A stretch of DNA of 64,000 nucleotides from a virus. Positions 56,135 through 64,000 of this stretch are shown in pieces (the first letter of the stretch is position 1; each line of letters starts with the position of its first letter). The stretch is taken from positions 64,001 through 128,000 of IMG/VR virus record IMGVR_UViG_3300021964_000012. One strand, written 5' to 3'. A program made the translations under genes and the position numbers. The notes under the pieces were generated by a model. That model was not told where the DNA came from, ran no database searches, and worked only from the letters and a program-made list of their open reading frames with translations.

Positions 56135-58728
56135 TATAGAACCGCTATCTCTGTTGCAGTGTAATCAGGTGTAAATTGACTGTTAATCTGGAAAAAATAC
56201 TGTGCCTGTTTCATTATCTCATCTCTTGCTTCATCTCTATTGGCGGCTTTTATTGTTCCATCATAGGTTTGATATCTACTATCCCCGGTGTAAGGTATTC
56301 TATATGAAAACTTTTTTAAGTCTGCCTTGTCTGGTTCAGGAAGATCAATCTCTACTTTTAGTGTGTTGAAATCTGGTGTATCAGTTTTCTTCTGTGGATG
56401 CTCAAACACGTTTAAGGCATCTTGTATTGCTGCCTGCGTGGCAGTTTGAGCACTGGATGCGTTTACCTTACGTTCCATTGTTTTTTCTGTACCATCTGCT
56501 GTAGTGTACTGCATAGTATACTTCCACGGCTTTACTGGGCCACCAAGATCCTTTTGCAACTGCTTTGCTTTTGCCAAACGTTTATCATCCGGCCGGCCAT
56601 CAAGTTTGTTTAGTATTGCTTGATTCTGTTTTTGTTGTACAACAAGATTGGCCCAACGCTTTTTAAATACTTCTTTGTTGATATCACCTGATTGAAAGTC
56701 AGCAAACAGACTGTCAATTGTGCGAGCACTGCTTTCGCTTTTGCTCAGTGTTTTGTACAGTTTCTTTTGATACTCTTGTCTGTATGCTTGTGGATCAGCG
56801 GCTATGGTCATTGCTCTTGCAAATCTCAACATAGTATCCATTACTTCATCTACTTCTTGAGCAGTGTACTGTCCGCCTGGTCCTCTAAACTCAATGTAAC
56901 CGTCCTTGATATGTATACTGGTGTATTTTGCTTGTCCAGTACCAGCACGCACATATTCTTCAGCTGCATCTTCCAAGTTGTCTTTCATTTTCTGCATTGC
57001 TTGTGCGGCTTTTTCAGGTGGTAACTGAGCTGCACGAGCTTCCAACTGTCCTAATGCACTGGCTGCATAGTTGTTACTGAGACGCCCGTACTTGCCAAGA
57101 ATGTACTTGTCACCTGAGAATAGCACAAGTTTTGTATAGTCAATGTCGTTGCCCTGTGGTACACTTATATTCATGTGTAGGCCAGTGCTTTGATTTGTAT
57201 AGATGTCTCCATCTTTATCTTCAATATAAGCAAATAGTTTTTCCAGTTGATCAAGTGCTTCATCAAGAGGCATTACCGGTGATACCAGTTCCCAACCAGC
57301 ATCAGGCCCTTCGTCAGCAGTCAAACTGCTGTCTGGTTCAAGAGTATACTTGCCTTCTTCTTTATCACTGCCATGGTACTGATCACTAACGTTTGTGCCT
57401 TTGCCGGTTATCTCACTTATGTCCTGAGCCCAGGAGTCTATTGATATTCCACCACCGCCTTCGGTAAAGTATGGCCACACTAGGTCGTACTTGTTGAGCA
57501 GATCACTCATGGCTTCAATGCCTTCGTGTTCCCAAAACTGATTCCATGTTACACTACCATGTATTTCTTCTTGTACTTCTTCTTGGACTTCTGTCCAGAT
57601 GTTGCCTTGCTCTTCAACTTCCTGGTTCAAGAAGTCTTCTTGTTCATCTTCGTCCATTGATTCAAAGTTTTCATCGCCTTTTAACTTATCTCGTACCAAG
57701 GTGTATTCTTCGTCCATCATTTTTTCTGCTACGAGCATTGATTCGTATTCCATAAGGTCGTCGATGACTACCTCACGAAATCGTTCAGCTTCAATTGGTT
57801 GTAGATTAAGCCATGCATCTTCGTAGCCATAAAACGTACTAATATCATCCAACGTGCCAATTGGCTCATCATAGTCCATGTCTGCTTCATCACCATATTC
57901 ATCTGTTTCACGTTGTGTGTCTACAAATATAAGTTCTAATTCAAATCCTGCACGCACACCTTGAGCTAGTTCACTTTTTGCCCAACTGCGTAATGCACTG
58001 CTTGACATATCTACTTCAAGTAAGTCTTCTTCTTTGATTGCTTGATAACGTTCCATTAGGCTTTCGGCTAATGTTTTTTTCTTACGTTTTTTACCTGGCT
58101 TGGTTTTGTTCACCAGATCCATATTGAGATTCAAGCCAAGTTTTTCTATGTTGCGTTGGTCCTCACCTGGACGTACATCCACAGTGAGTGCAGTTTTGAA
58201 TCTTGGATCGTTTGCTTGTGCGGCAGTTGGAATGTAACCAGATGCTTCGTTTACTTTTTTCTTCTTGCCTGCACAGTGAGCTTTTTGTGAAAAGCCTTTT
58301 GGATTTGAACAGTCAATACTGTCCTTGTATTTTTGACTCCAACCTTCTTCAACTTGCTCTTTTACTTCGTCTGAATATTCAATATCTTCTGCTCCAACTA
58401 TAACTGCTGGTAAGGTTTCTAAGCCTGCTTTACGAGCCGCATGCATTCTATGATGTCCGTCTAAGACTTGATAGCCTTTTGGATCTTTGCGTACCACAAT
58501 TGGCTTTCCTCCCCAAGTGCCAGTTTTCATCTTGAGTGCCATTTTTAGCACAGAATTTTTGTGATGTATGTCATCCATCTTACTAGACGGTTCATAGCCA
58601 AACAGACTCTTCACTGGCACAGGTTTGCTAGGACGTTGCTGATAACTGTCAGGTACATCTGCACCAAAGTACGCAGGATCTGTGTACAGTGTGATTAATT
58701 CTCGATTTTCAAACCAGGTTGCTTTCAT
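56134..58728 (-). CDS. ParB-like plus amidoligase-like giant protein
   Basis: 864 residues. N-terminal ParB/Srx-like domain (GYQVLDGHHRMHAARKAGL near 70), a Cys-pair basic module (DCSNPKGFSQKAHCAGKKKK near 140), an acidic middle, then an amidoligase-like core: GVRAGFELELIF near 258, STGLHMNISVPQ near 520 and YIEFRGPGGQY near 625. Amidoligases form amide bonds between peptides or amino acids by an ATP-grasp/COOH-NH2 mechanism. The C-terminus is not recognised. No Shine-Dalgarno; a GATAAATA box is 7 bases upstream. Confidence 0.65.
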   Translation of the reverse strand: MKATWFENRELITLYTDPAYFGADVPDSYQQRPSKPVPVKSLFGYEPSSKMDDIHHKNSVLKMALKMKTGTWGGKPIVVRKDPKGYQVLDGHHRMHAARKAGLETLPAVIVGAEDIEYSDEVKEQVEEGWSQKYKDSIDCSNPKGFSQKAHCAGKKKKVNEASGYIPTAAQANDPRFKTALTVDVRPGEDQRNIEKLGLNLNMDLVNKTKPGKKRKKKTLAESLMERYQAIKEEDLLEVDMSSSALRSWAKSELAQGVRAGFELELIFVDTQRETDEYGDEADMDYDEPIGTLDDISTFYGYEDAWLNLQPIEAERFREVVIDDLMEYESMLVAEKMMDEEYTLVRDKLKGDENFESMDEDEQEDFLNQEVEEQGNIWTEVQEEVQEEIHGSVTWNQFWEHEGIEAMSDLLNKYDLVWPYFTEGGGGISIDSWAQDISEITGKGTNVSDQYHGSDKEEGKYTLEPDSSLTADEGPDAGWELVSPVMPLDEALDQLEKLFAYIEDKDGDIYTNQSTGLHMNISVPQGNDIDYTKLVLFSGDKYILGKYGRLSNNYAASALGQLEARAAQLPPEKAAQAMQKMKDNLEDAAEEYVRAGTGQAKYTSIHIKDGYIEFRGPGGQYTAQEVDEVMDTMLRFARAMTIAADPQAYRQEYQKKLYKTLSKSESSARTIDSLFADFQSGDINKEVFKKRWANLVVQQKQNQAILNKLDGRPDDKRLAKAKQLQKDLGGPVKPWKYTMQYTTADGTEKTMERKVNASSAQTATQAAIQDALNVFEHPQKKTDTPDFNTLKVEIDLPEPDKADLKKFSYRIPYTGDSRYQTYDGTIKAANRDEARDEIMKQAQYFFQINSQFTPDYTATEIAVL

Positions 58729-58735
58729 AACAACG

Positions 58736-58743
58736 TATTTATC
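58736..58743 (-). promoter_or_regulatory. GATAAATA box directly before the amidoligase gene
   Basis: GATAAATA on the minus strand ends 7 bases before the ATG, with no Shine-Dalgarno in between. If it is a late promoter, the transcript would start at or next to the start codon (leaderless). Confidence 0.4.
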
Positions 58744-58748
58744 GCAAG

Positions 58749-59687
58749 TTAACTTGCTTTCTTTTTCTTGCGTTTGCTAGTGGTTTTGGCAAGCACTTTT
58801 GCACTGCGTCTTTCTGGAGGAAGTTCTGCTTGTTGTTTTGGAATTCCTGCTTCAATTTTTCCTTGATCAGGATCTATAACCAATGGTGCACGATCTTTGA
58901 GTTCGGCATGCAAGGCTTTGTAAGTAGCATCTTGACCAACATGATCGTATGTGTAGGTACCAGTATGTTTCAGTAACACACGTTTGTCAATCCAAACTTG
59001 TCCACCTAGATCTCTCCAGTTTTCACAAAAGGTCCAATCTTCTGAATAGTAACGACCTTCTCTAACATCTGTGTCAAAGAATGTACGCATGTCTTTGTTA
59101 AGTGCAGGGTCTAATCCTATGTCATTGGTAAAAGGAATAGTTGCAGGATGATCAACTAATTTTGCAAACACATGTCTTTTGATCAACATAAAACCTGTAC
59201 CAGTTTTGCTAACTTCTTGTAGCCTACCTAAATCTTCAGTAGCACCACCTTCAATGCCGTTCACGCACCATTTAACTGGCAAACCTTTTAGAGGATACAT
59301 ACCACCAATCACATCTTTGTCATGATGTAATAGCAGTAACAGATGCCACGGTTCCCAACCGATATCGCTATCAATAAACATTAGGTGTGTGCTTTCTGGA
59401 TTGCTTAAAAACTTTGCAACCATGGTATTTCTTGCACGTGATATTAAACTTTCGTTTGTGAGTGTTTCTACAGTATAGTCAATGCCTAACTGTCTAGCAG
59501 TATTTGACCAACGTATAAAACTCATAAAAGTTGATTCTGTTAACATACCTCCATAACAAGGCATACATATATGTACTTTTGTTTTTTTAAGTTTTTCAAT
59601 ATCAACCTGTACTTTGTTTGGATCAGCAACATCCACTTGTGTGTTTTCTGTAACAATTTCGTCAGTGGTTTTCATTTCCTCAGCCAT
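58749..59687 (-). CDS. GT-A type glycosyltransferase-like protein
   Basis: 312 residues. KVHICMPCYGGMLTESTF near 36, THLMFIDSDIGWEPWH (DxD) near 105, and SEDWTFCENWRDLGGQVW near 225. This is a GT-A fold with a donor site; the family is frequent in marine phages. The C-terminal 40 residues are basic (STSKRKKKK), which suggests contact with nucleic acid or an acidic partner. GAGGG site before the start. Confidence 0.72.
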   Translation of the reverse strand: MAEEMKTTDEIVTENTQVDVADPNKVQVDIEKLKKTKVHICMPCYGGMLTESTFMSFIRWSNTARQLGIDYTVETLTNESLISRARNTMVAKFLSNPESTHLMFIDSDIGWEPWHLLLLLHHDKDVIGGMYPLKGLPVKWCVNGIEGGATEDLGRLQEVSKTGTGFMLIKRHVFAKLVDHPATIPFTNDIGLDPALNKDMRTFFDTDVREGRYYSEDWTFCENWRDLGGQVWIDKRVLLKHTGTYTYDHVGQDATYKALHAELKDRAPLVIDPDQGKIEAGIPKQQAELPPERRSAKVLAKTTSKRKKKKAS

Positions 59688-59747
59688 TGGTCCCTCATAG
59701 GTAATAGTTATATAGGTATTTAATGATTTAGTGCTAGTGGTGGTAAT

Positions 59748-60812
59748 TTATTTGATATCGTTGCTGAGTTCATCTTCTGGCAAGTAATCTTCATTGCTTA
59801 TGTCAATTTCAACTTCTTTTTTAATTGGACGGTTACCACGTTTGTTTTTAAAACTTTGATATTGTCTAAGTGCTGATACCAGTGATTCCATAGCACCTGA
59901 TTTGTAAATTACATATTCAAGGTTATCATAGTTCTCATCTTCCAGCATGTCTGAAAGTGTACGCAATTTGTCCGCCAGGTTGCTTTTAATTGATTGTTCA
60001 CTGTGTGATCCCATACCACCTGCTGGTAGTATGCTTACTTCATTGTCTTTTTGTATTATACGTGTTTCTTTTACTTTATGCTCTGAATCTTTCATTAGTT
60101 CACCGTCAGGCATTACATGATAGCCTTTTGGAATTGGCTTACACTTTTGACTCTGTCTACAGTAGTATTCTCCCAGACCGCACTTTTTATCTTCTTCAAT
60201 TGATCCCATTGGTATTGAAACTGGTTGTTTGTTGCCTAGCACAGTGTTGAATATTTCAATAGCCTTGTTGATCATTGGCTTTGAATTCATTGGGTATAGA
60301 TTAACAATGAGATCTTCTTTTTCATCGTCGCTCATGGTTGGCCATTTGCCACGTATTTCAGTAGCACTGGTCATGCCTGGTCCAAACTGCACTGTAGGTA
60401 AGTAGGTCATGAACCCATGTTGTTTCATGTTTTCTGGCTTGTTTCGTTTTAATGGTTGTAAGTAACTTGCACTACCGTCTTTTTTAAAGCCACCTGGTAA
60501 GGGTGCCACACCACTGTCCTTGTCACTACGTATGAATATTAATTGCGTTGTTTCTGGATCATACAAATCTGTGATCTCTCGTGGCTGGAAAGGTGATTTA
60601 ACTTGCACAAATCTATGTGCAGGAATACCTGCTATCCCAGCAAGTGTTTTCTTTAGTTTGAACGGAAATGGTCTTGAGCTTTTGTCATCTGTGGCGGCAA
60701 TAAACACATCAGCCTTAGGAAACTGTGCAACAGCCGCATCATACAATGCCTTATGTCCTGCATGGAACGGATGAAATCCTCCTGGTATAATAACTAATTT
60801 TTTTAATGCCAT
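59748..60812 (-). CDS. Cytidylyltransferase-like (NMNAT-type) nucleotidyltransferase
   Basis: 354 residues. IPGGFHPFHAGHKALYDAA at the start is the HxGH nucleotide-binding site, and MTSATEIRGKWP near 165 matches the (I/S)xSTxxR end motif of the family. FIAATDDKSSRPF and TQLIFIRSD lie between. NMN or nicotinate mononucleotide adenylation would join it to NadE at 18341, but phosphopantetheine or glycerol-phosphate transfer is possible. The tail contains KKCGLGEYYCRQSQKC, a Cys-rich insert. Confidence 0.72.
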   Translation of the reverse strand: MALKKLVIIPGGFHPFHAGHKALYDAAVAQFPKADVFIAATDDKSSRPFPFKLKKTLAGIAGIPAHRFVQVKSPFQPREITDLYDPETTQLIFIRSDKDSGVAPLPGGFKKDGSASYLQPLKRNKPENMKQHGFMTYLPTVQFGPGMTSATEIRGKWPTMSDDEKEDLIVNLYPMNSKPMINKAIEIFNTVLGNKQPVSIPMGSIEEDKKCGLGEYYCRQSQKCKPIPKGYHVMPDGELMKDSEHKVKETRIIQKDNEVSILPAGGMGSHSEQSIKSNLADKLRTLSDMLEDENYDNLEYVIYKSGAMESLVSALRQYQSFKNKRGNRPIKKEVEIDISNEDYLPEDELSNDIK

Positions 60813-60820
60813 CTTTTTTC

Positions 60821-61216
60821 CTAGTAGCTCATTGTTATTGGGCCAATTTCGCCATCAGTAAAATCAGTTACAACTGCTCTAACCCATGTAAATTTTCCAT
60901 ATAGAGTAATGCTTTGGTCAGTTGTAATTAAACTAGAACCATCTGCACTATCATTTGGAAAAGTATATGCATCAAACCAATCTGTGGCTTGTGCGTATGG
61001 AATCTCGCCTGTTGGATCAGATGTCTTTGGATCAGTATCAAGGCTGGCTTGAACTATAACTGTTCCAGGAAAGTCATTGCATTGAAATCTAATCTGTTGA
61101 CTGTTGCCTTGTCCGCCATAGTAGCCTACACCTTTTTGTCTAGTTCCTAAAATGGTTGCAGGTGTGCCTAGCTCATGTGTGGTTTGTGCTATAAGTTCAA
61201 GGCTGCTAGATTTCAT
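60821..61216 (-). CDS. Virion-type beta protein
   Basis: 131 residues. GTRQKGVGYYGGQGNSQQIRF, then DFPGTVIVQASLDTDPKTSD and ITLYGKFTWVRAVVTDF, typical of small phage structural beta-sandwich proteins (decoration, baseplate or fibre adaptor). No enzyme motif. Between a small gene and the nucleotidyltransferase. Role inferred only from look and place. Confidence 0.6.
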   Translation of the reverse strand: MKSSSLELIAQTTHELGTPATILGTRQKGVGYYGGQGNSQQIRFQCNDFPGTVIVQASLDTDPKTSDPTGEIPYAQATDWFDAYTFPNDSADGSSLITTDQSITLYGKFTWVRAVVTDFTDGEIGPITMSY

Positions 61217-61218
61217 TT

Positions 61219-61398
61219 TTACTCTGCTTTTAATACTTCTACTAGAACAGGCCCAGGAGCACCTTCACTGGCAAGTTGTGTAATTACTTGCTCTAGTTGT
61301 GAAATTACATCTTGACTTAGTAATTCTCTACTAGGAGAATCGTCTTTAACCAGTTCGCTTACTGTGATTGCTATTGATGTTGAATTTATCTTTGCCAT
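61219..61398 (-). CDS. Small late protein (59 residues)
   Basis: ATG at 61398. Acidic, helical (SRELLSQDVISQLEQVITQLA), with MAKINSTSIAITVSELVKDD in front. It overlaps no neighbour, and a GATAAATA box ends 5 bases before the start with no Shine-Dalgarno. Function unknown; likely with the beta protein that follows it after 2 bases. Confidence 0.55.
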   Translation of the reverse strand: MAKINSTSIAITVSELVKDDSPSRELLSQDVISQLEQVITQLASEGAPGPVLVEVLKAE

Positions 61399-61403
61399 GC
61401 TGT

Positions 61404-61411
61404 TATTTATC
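61404..61411 (-). promoter_or_regulatory. GATAAATA box directly before the 59-residue gene
   Basis: GATAAATA on the minus strand ends 5 bases before the ATG at 61398, as at 58736. Suits a late promoter giving a leaderless message, or chance in an AT-rich gap. Confidence 0.4.
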
Positions 61412-61416
61412 CATTC

Positions 61417-63711
61417 CTATTCTTGTGTTTCATTGACAGTTACAATACCATTTGTGTCTATGTAAGCATCACTGGGTGAGCCTTTAGGTTTAACATCAAG
61501 TGTTATTCTTGGACGTTTGCCTTTGAACCATACATCAGCAGTTACATGAACATTTTCCAGTTTTTCAAAAAGTATCTTTTTACTTAACGGCACTTTGATA
61601 ATTTCGTCAATCTTTCTGCCCAATGGTCTTGCACCCATTTTAGGATCATATCCAACGTCAACAAGATATTCTACCATTGCTTCTGTTACAATAATATTAA
61701 TATTTTTTTGTTTTAGGTTTGCTCTGAGTTCGTTGATAAACTTTGCAACAATTTTTTTGATTGCAAATGGTTCTAGTGTTTTGAACTTGACTATCAGATC
61801 TAATCTGTTGCGTAGTTCTGGCTTGAAAAAATCTTTTACTGCTTTGTCTTCACTGCCAGTACGTACAAGTTCTTGACCAAATCCAATATTGTTGTTTTCG
61901 TTGTCTCTAGCACCAAGATTTGATGTTAGTATAATAATACAGTTTTTTACATCAACAGTTTTGCCATTTGATCCTGTGATCTTACCTTCGTCCATCATTT
62001 GTAGAAATATGTTTGCTACATCTGGATGGGCTTTTTCAATTTCATCAAACAGCAGGACACTGTAGGGATTTTTACTAACATCTGAAATTAGTTTACCACC
62101 GCTGAGTGTGCTATCATCATAGCCGACAAAACCTGGAGGTGCGCCAAGCAAGCTGCTAACTGTGTGTTTGTCTTGATATTCGCTCATGTCATAACGCAAC
62201 AGATGCATTTCTAAATTGTTGCTCAACAGTTTAGCAAATTCAGTTTTACCTGTACCAGTAGGACCAAGAAATAAAAATGCTCCCATTGGACGATTTGGCG
62301 TGCTTATACCTGCATAGTTTACATAGAGCCTTTCTAGCACTTCGTCTACTACATGATCTTGTCCAAAAAGTTTTTCTTTGATGTTGTTATCTAGATTTTG
62401 TACTTTTTCACTAGCATCGCTCGCCACTTTTGTTTCTGGAATGTTTGCAATTCTTGAAACCTGTTTGTCAATTAAATCTTCTGTAATTACCAAACCTTCT
62501 TGATCTTTAACACGTTCAGTTGCACATGCTCCATCTACTAGGTCTATGCTCTTGTCTGGATTTTTTTTGTCGTGCATGTATCTAGTTGCTAATTCAACTG
62601 CTTTTTCAATGGCGCCTTTGTCTATTGCGACATTGTGAAACTTTTCTAATCTAGGACGCAATCCTTCTAATATCTTTACGGTGGTTTCTTTGTCAGGTTC
62701 ATCTATGCTGACTTTGTAAAAGCGCCTCATCAATGCACGATCTTTTTCAAAACTCTCGTAAAATTCTTCCCAGGTTGTACTTGCAATAACTTTGAGATTG
62801 CCTTTGGTAATTGCAGGTTTGATCATGTTGGAAAAATCCAAACTGCTTCCACCTGTTGAACCAGCACCTTTCATGGTATGTGCTTCGTCTATAAAAAGTA
62901 TACAGTTCTTTTTTGATTCTAAAGCTGAAATAATATCTTTGAGTTTTTCTTCAAATTCGCCACGGTACTTAGAGCCAGCAAGTAGACTGCCTATTTCCAA
63001 ACCCCACACCTCAAAGTTTTTAAGGAACTTTGGTATTTTATTGTCTTTTATTCTAGTTGCCAAGCCTTCTGCAATAGCAGTTTTTCCAACACCTGGATCT
63101 CCTACCATTAATACATTACTTTTAAAACGTTTAGCTAATACTGTAACTATTTCTTCGAGTTCTGTTTCTCGACCAATAACTGGTTCAAGTTTATCGTCTT
63201 TGGCAAGTTTGCTCACATTTATGCAGTGCTCTTCGAGTATTTCATTTGCGGTTGAGATGTCAATTCCGTCTTTGGATTTACCATTATATGTTTGTTGCCA
63301 GTGCATTACAAATTCTTGTTTGACAAGTCCATGTTTCAGCATATAGTAGGCCGCATGACTGTTGGTTTCAGCCATGATTGCTAACCACAGATCAATGGTT
63401 TCCATACTTCGTCTACCACCAAACATAACCTGTGTTAATGCTCTGTTGAAAACTCTTTCAAGTGCATTTGTCTTTTTTGGGTCTCCTTTAACTGGATTGC
63501 TGACCAGCATGGTTTGTGAATCAATATATAATTGTAAATCTGACACAATAGCATCAGAACTGGAACCAAAAGACTCAATGCATCTTTTGAATTTTGGATA
63601 CTGCACCATTGCTAATGTAAGGTGTTCGATTGTCACATAATCGTGTTTCTTGTCTTTCGCAAGTTTATGAGCAGTTGCAAGTATTTGTTCTATTTCAGGA
63701 CTGTGTTGCAT
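61417..63711 (-). CDS. clpA: ClpA-type AAA+ unfoldase
   Basis: 764 residues, as E. coli ClpA (758). N-domain 1-145; first AAA+ with GDPGVGKTAIAEGLATR (204-220) and ILFIDEAHT; second AAA+ with LGPTGTGKTEFAKLL (482-496), LLFDEIEKAHP and PELRNRLD. NNNIGFGQ at 607-614 is the IG(F/L) loop that docks ClpP. No ClpB-type middle coiled-coil domain. It should unfold substrates for the ClpP at 24151. Start has AAAGGAG. A DnaJ-type gene is just upstream. Confidence 0.92.
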   Translation of the reverse strand: MQHSPEIEQILATAHKLAKDKKHDYVTIEHLTLAMVQYPKFKRCIESFGSSSDAIVSDLQLYIDSQTMLVSNPVKGDPKKTNALERVFNRALTQVMFGGRRSMETIDLWLAIMAETNSHAAYYMLKHGLVKQEFVMHWQQTYNGKSKDGIDISTANEILEEHCINVSKLAKDDKLEPVIGRETELEEIVTVLAKRFKSNVLMVGDPGVGKTAIAEGLATRIKDNKIPKFLKNFEVWGLEIGSLLAGSKYRGEFEEKLKDIISALESKKNCILFIDEAHTMKGAGSTGGSSLDFSNMIKPAITKGNLKVIASTTWEEFYESFEKDRALMRRFYKVSIDEPDKETTVKILEGLRPRLEKFHNVAIDKGAIEKAVELATRYMHDKKNPDKSIDLVDGACATERVKDQEGLVITEDLIDKQVSRIANIPETKVASDASEKVQNLDNNIKEKLFGQDHVVDEVLERLYVNYAGISTPNRPMGAFLFLGPTGTGKTEFAKLLSNNLEMHLLRYDMSEYQDKHTVSSLLGAPPGFVGYDDSTLSGGKLISDVSKNPYSVLLFDEIEKAHPDVANIFLQMMDEGKITGSNGKTVDVKNCIIILTSNLGARDNENNNIGFGQELVRTGSEDKAVKDFFKPELRNRLDLIVKFKTLEPFAIKKIVAKFINELRANLKQKNINIIVTEAMVEYLVDVGYDPKMGARPLGRKIDEIIKVPLSKKILFEKLENVHVTADVWFKGKRPRITLDVKPKGSPSDAYIDTNGIVTVNETQE

Positions 63712-63729
63712 AATTCTCCTTTGTGTTTA

Positions 63730-63737
63730 TATTTATT
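63730..63737 (-). promoter_or_regulatory. Weak late-type box AATAAATA before clpA
   Basis: AATAAATA on the minus strand, one base off the T4 late box, 18 bases before the clpA ATG and overlapping the end of the preceding gene. Confidence 0.3.
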
Positions 63738-64000
63738 GACTGTGTTTCTTGATAGCACGAATTATTTCATCAGGAATCGATACAGGAATCTTTGTGTTTA
63801 TTTTTACAAATATATCTCCAGGATTGTGACCAATTCTCTTTACACCACAGGATGCAAGACGCATGACACTACCTGGATTGGTTCTAGGTGGGATATTTAA
63901 GTTAAAACTGCGTCCTATAATATCTGTAATTTTGATATTGCCTCCAACTACAAGTGTCCACAGGTTTACGTCTTGTTCACTATGCATATCGTTGCCATGA
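63733..64000 (-). CDS. DnaJ C-terminal-domain-like protein, partial
   Basis: Open frame running off the right edge; 88 residues are visible. LWTLVVGGNIKITDIIGRSF and LNIPPRTNPGSVMRLAS then GDIFVKINTKIP match the peptide-binding C-terminal domain of DnaJ/CbpA (GG-x-I-x-V, IPPGTxxGxxxRLxGxG, GDLxVxV). An internal ATG at 63987 could start it, but the frame is open before that, so a full J-protein is likelier. With ClpA next door it suggests a chaperone group. Confidence 0.68.
   Translation of the reverse strand, partial: HGNDMHSEQDVNLWTLVVGGNIKITDIIGRSFNLNIPPRTNPGSVMRLASCGVKRIGHNPGDIFVKINTKIPVSIPDEIIRAIKKHSQ

Noticed and set aside
62792-63346. A long plus-strand frame of 184 codons opposite clpA
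   Set aside because: Opposite strand of a strongly conserved gene, with low-complexity Ser/Leu content and no start signal; a shadow frame.
1-64000. Bacterial chromosome segment or integrated prophage
   Set aside because: Replication genes are T4-type, gene packing and strand bias are viral, and no integrase, attachment site or host housekeeping cluster is seen. Single metabolic genes are scattered among phage genes and do not form host operons.
1-64000. CRISPR array, insertion sequence or transposase
   Set aside because: No regularly spaced repeats and no transposase motif seen on either strand.

Overview
The window looks like part of a large, AT-rich, T4-related marine myovirus (jumbo-phage type) and not a bacterial chromosome. 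Evidence: a T4 gp43-type DNA polymerase, a gp45-type sliding clamp, a T4 RNase H-type 5' nuclease and a DsbA-like late transcription factor; almost every gene on one strand with ATGA or TAATG overlaps; many short phage-only reading frames; and TATAAATA-type late promoter boxes. The signal peptides, TTT and BMP transporter parts, NqrM-like protein and L33-like protein suggest a low-GC marine proteobacterial host with a Na+-pumping NADH dehydrogenase. That host assignment is inference. No tRNA, CRISPR array or insertion sequence was seen.

Layout. 0-9.1 kb: a glycosyltransferase-like pair, an SGNH protein, a plus-strand ParB-like gene, then a metabolic run (asparagine synthetase, SHMT, L33-like protein, three tandem Fe/2OG oxygenases, a PP-loop ATPase). 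9.1-13.6 kb: a TTT-type transporter (binding protein and TctA membrane subunit) and small membrane or secreted proteins. 13.6-24 kb: RNase H, SGNH proteins, sulfotransferase, NAD synthetase, radical SAM proteins, QueE, a phosphoribosyltransferase. 24-29.4 kb: ClpP, QueD, HIT protein, Fe/2OG oxygenase, BMP binding protein, FolE. 29.4-36.5 kb: sugar and surface-chemistry genes (DegT-like, GalE, GT-B, sulfotransferase-like, NqrM-like, SGNH). 36.5-44.1 kb: the replication operon dsbA-SGNH-gp43-methyltransferase-gp45-sulfotransferase-dpdA. 44.1-50.5 kb: glycan genes (oxygenase fusion, radical SAM, SDR, several glycosyltransferases). 50.5-61.4 kb: late or virion-type proteins (basic Cys-pair modules, Dps, an amidoligase-like giant, an NMNAT-like nucleotidyltransferase). 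61.4-64 kb: ClpA and a DnaJ-type fragment.

How they fit. FolE, QueD, QueE and DpdA form most of a 7-deazaguanine DNA modification pathway, with dpdA inside the replication operon. ClpP plus a ClpA carrying an IGF loop would make a phage-encoded ClpAP protease. NAD synthetase with a nucleotidyltransferase, SHMT, AsnB and the phosphoribosyltransferase support nucleotide, NAD and amino-acid supply. TctA/TctC, a BMP protein, an NqrM-like protein and an L33-like protein would act on host uptake, respiration and ribosomes. A very large set of SGNH proteins, sulfotransferases, glycosyltransferases, oxygenases and sugar enzymes points to carbohydrate chemistry on the virion, the host surface or DNA.

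Regulation visible in the sequence: near-perfect sigma70 promoters (TTGACA-N16/17-TATAAT) before many operons, usually inside the 3' end of the upstream gene, and TATAAATA or GATAAATA boxes before late-type genes.
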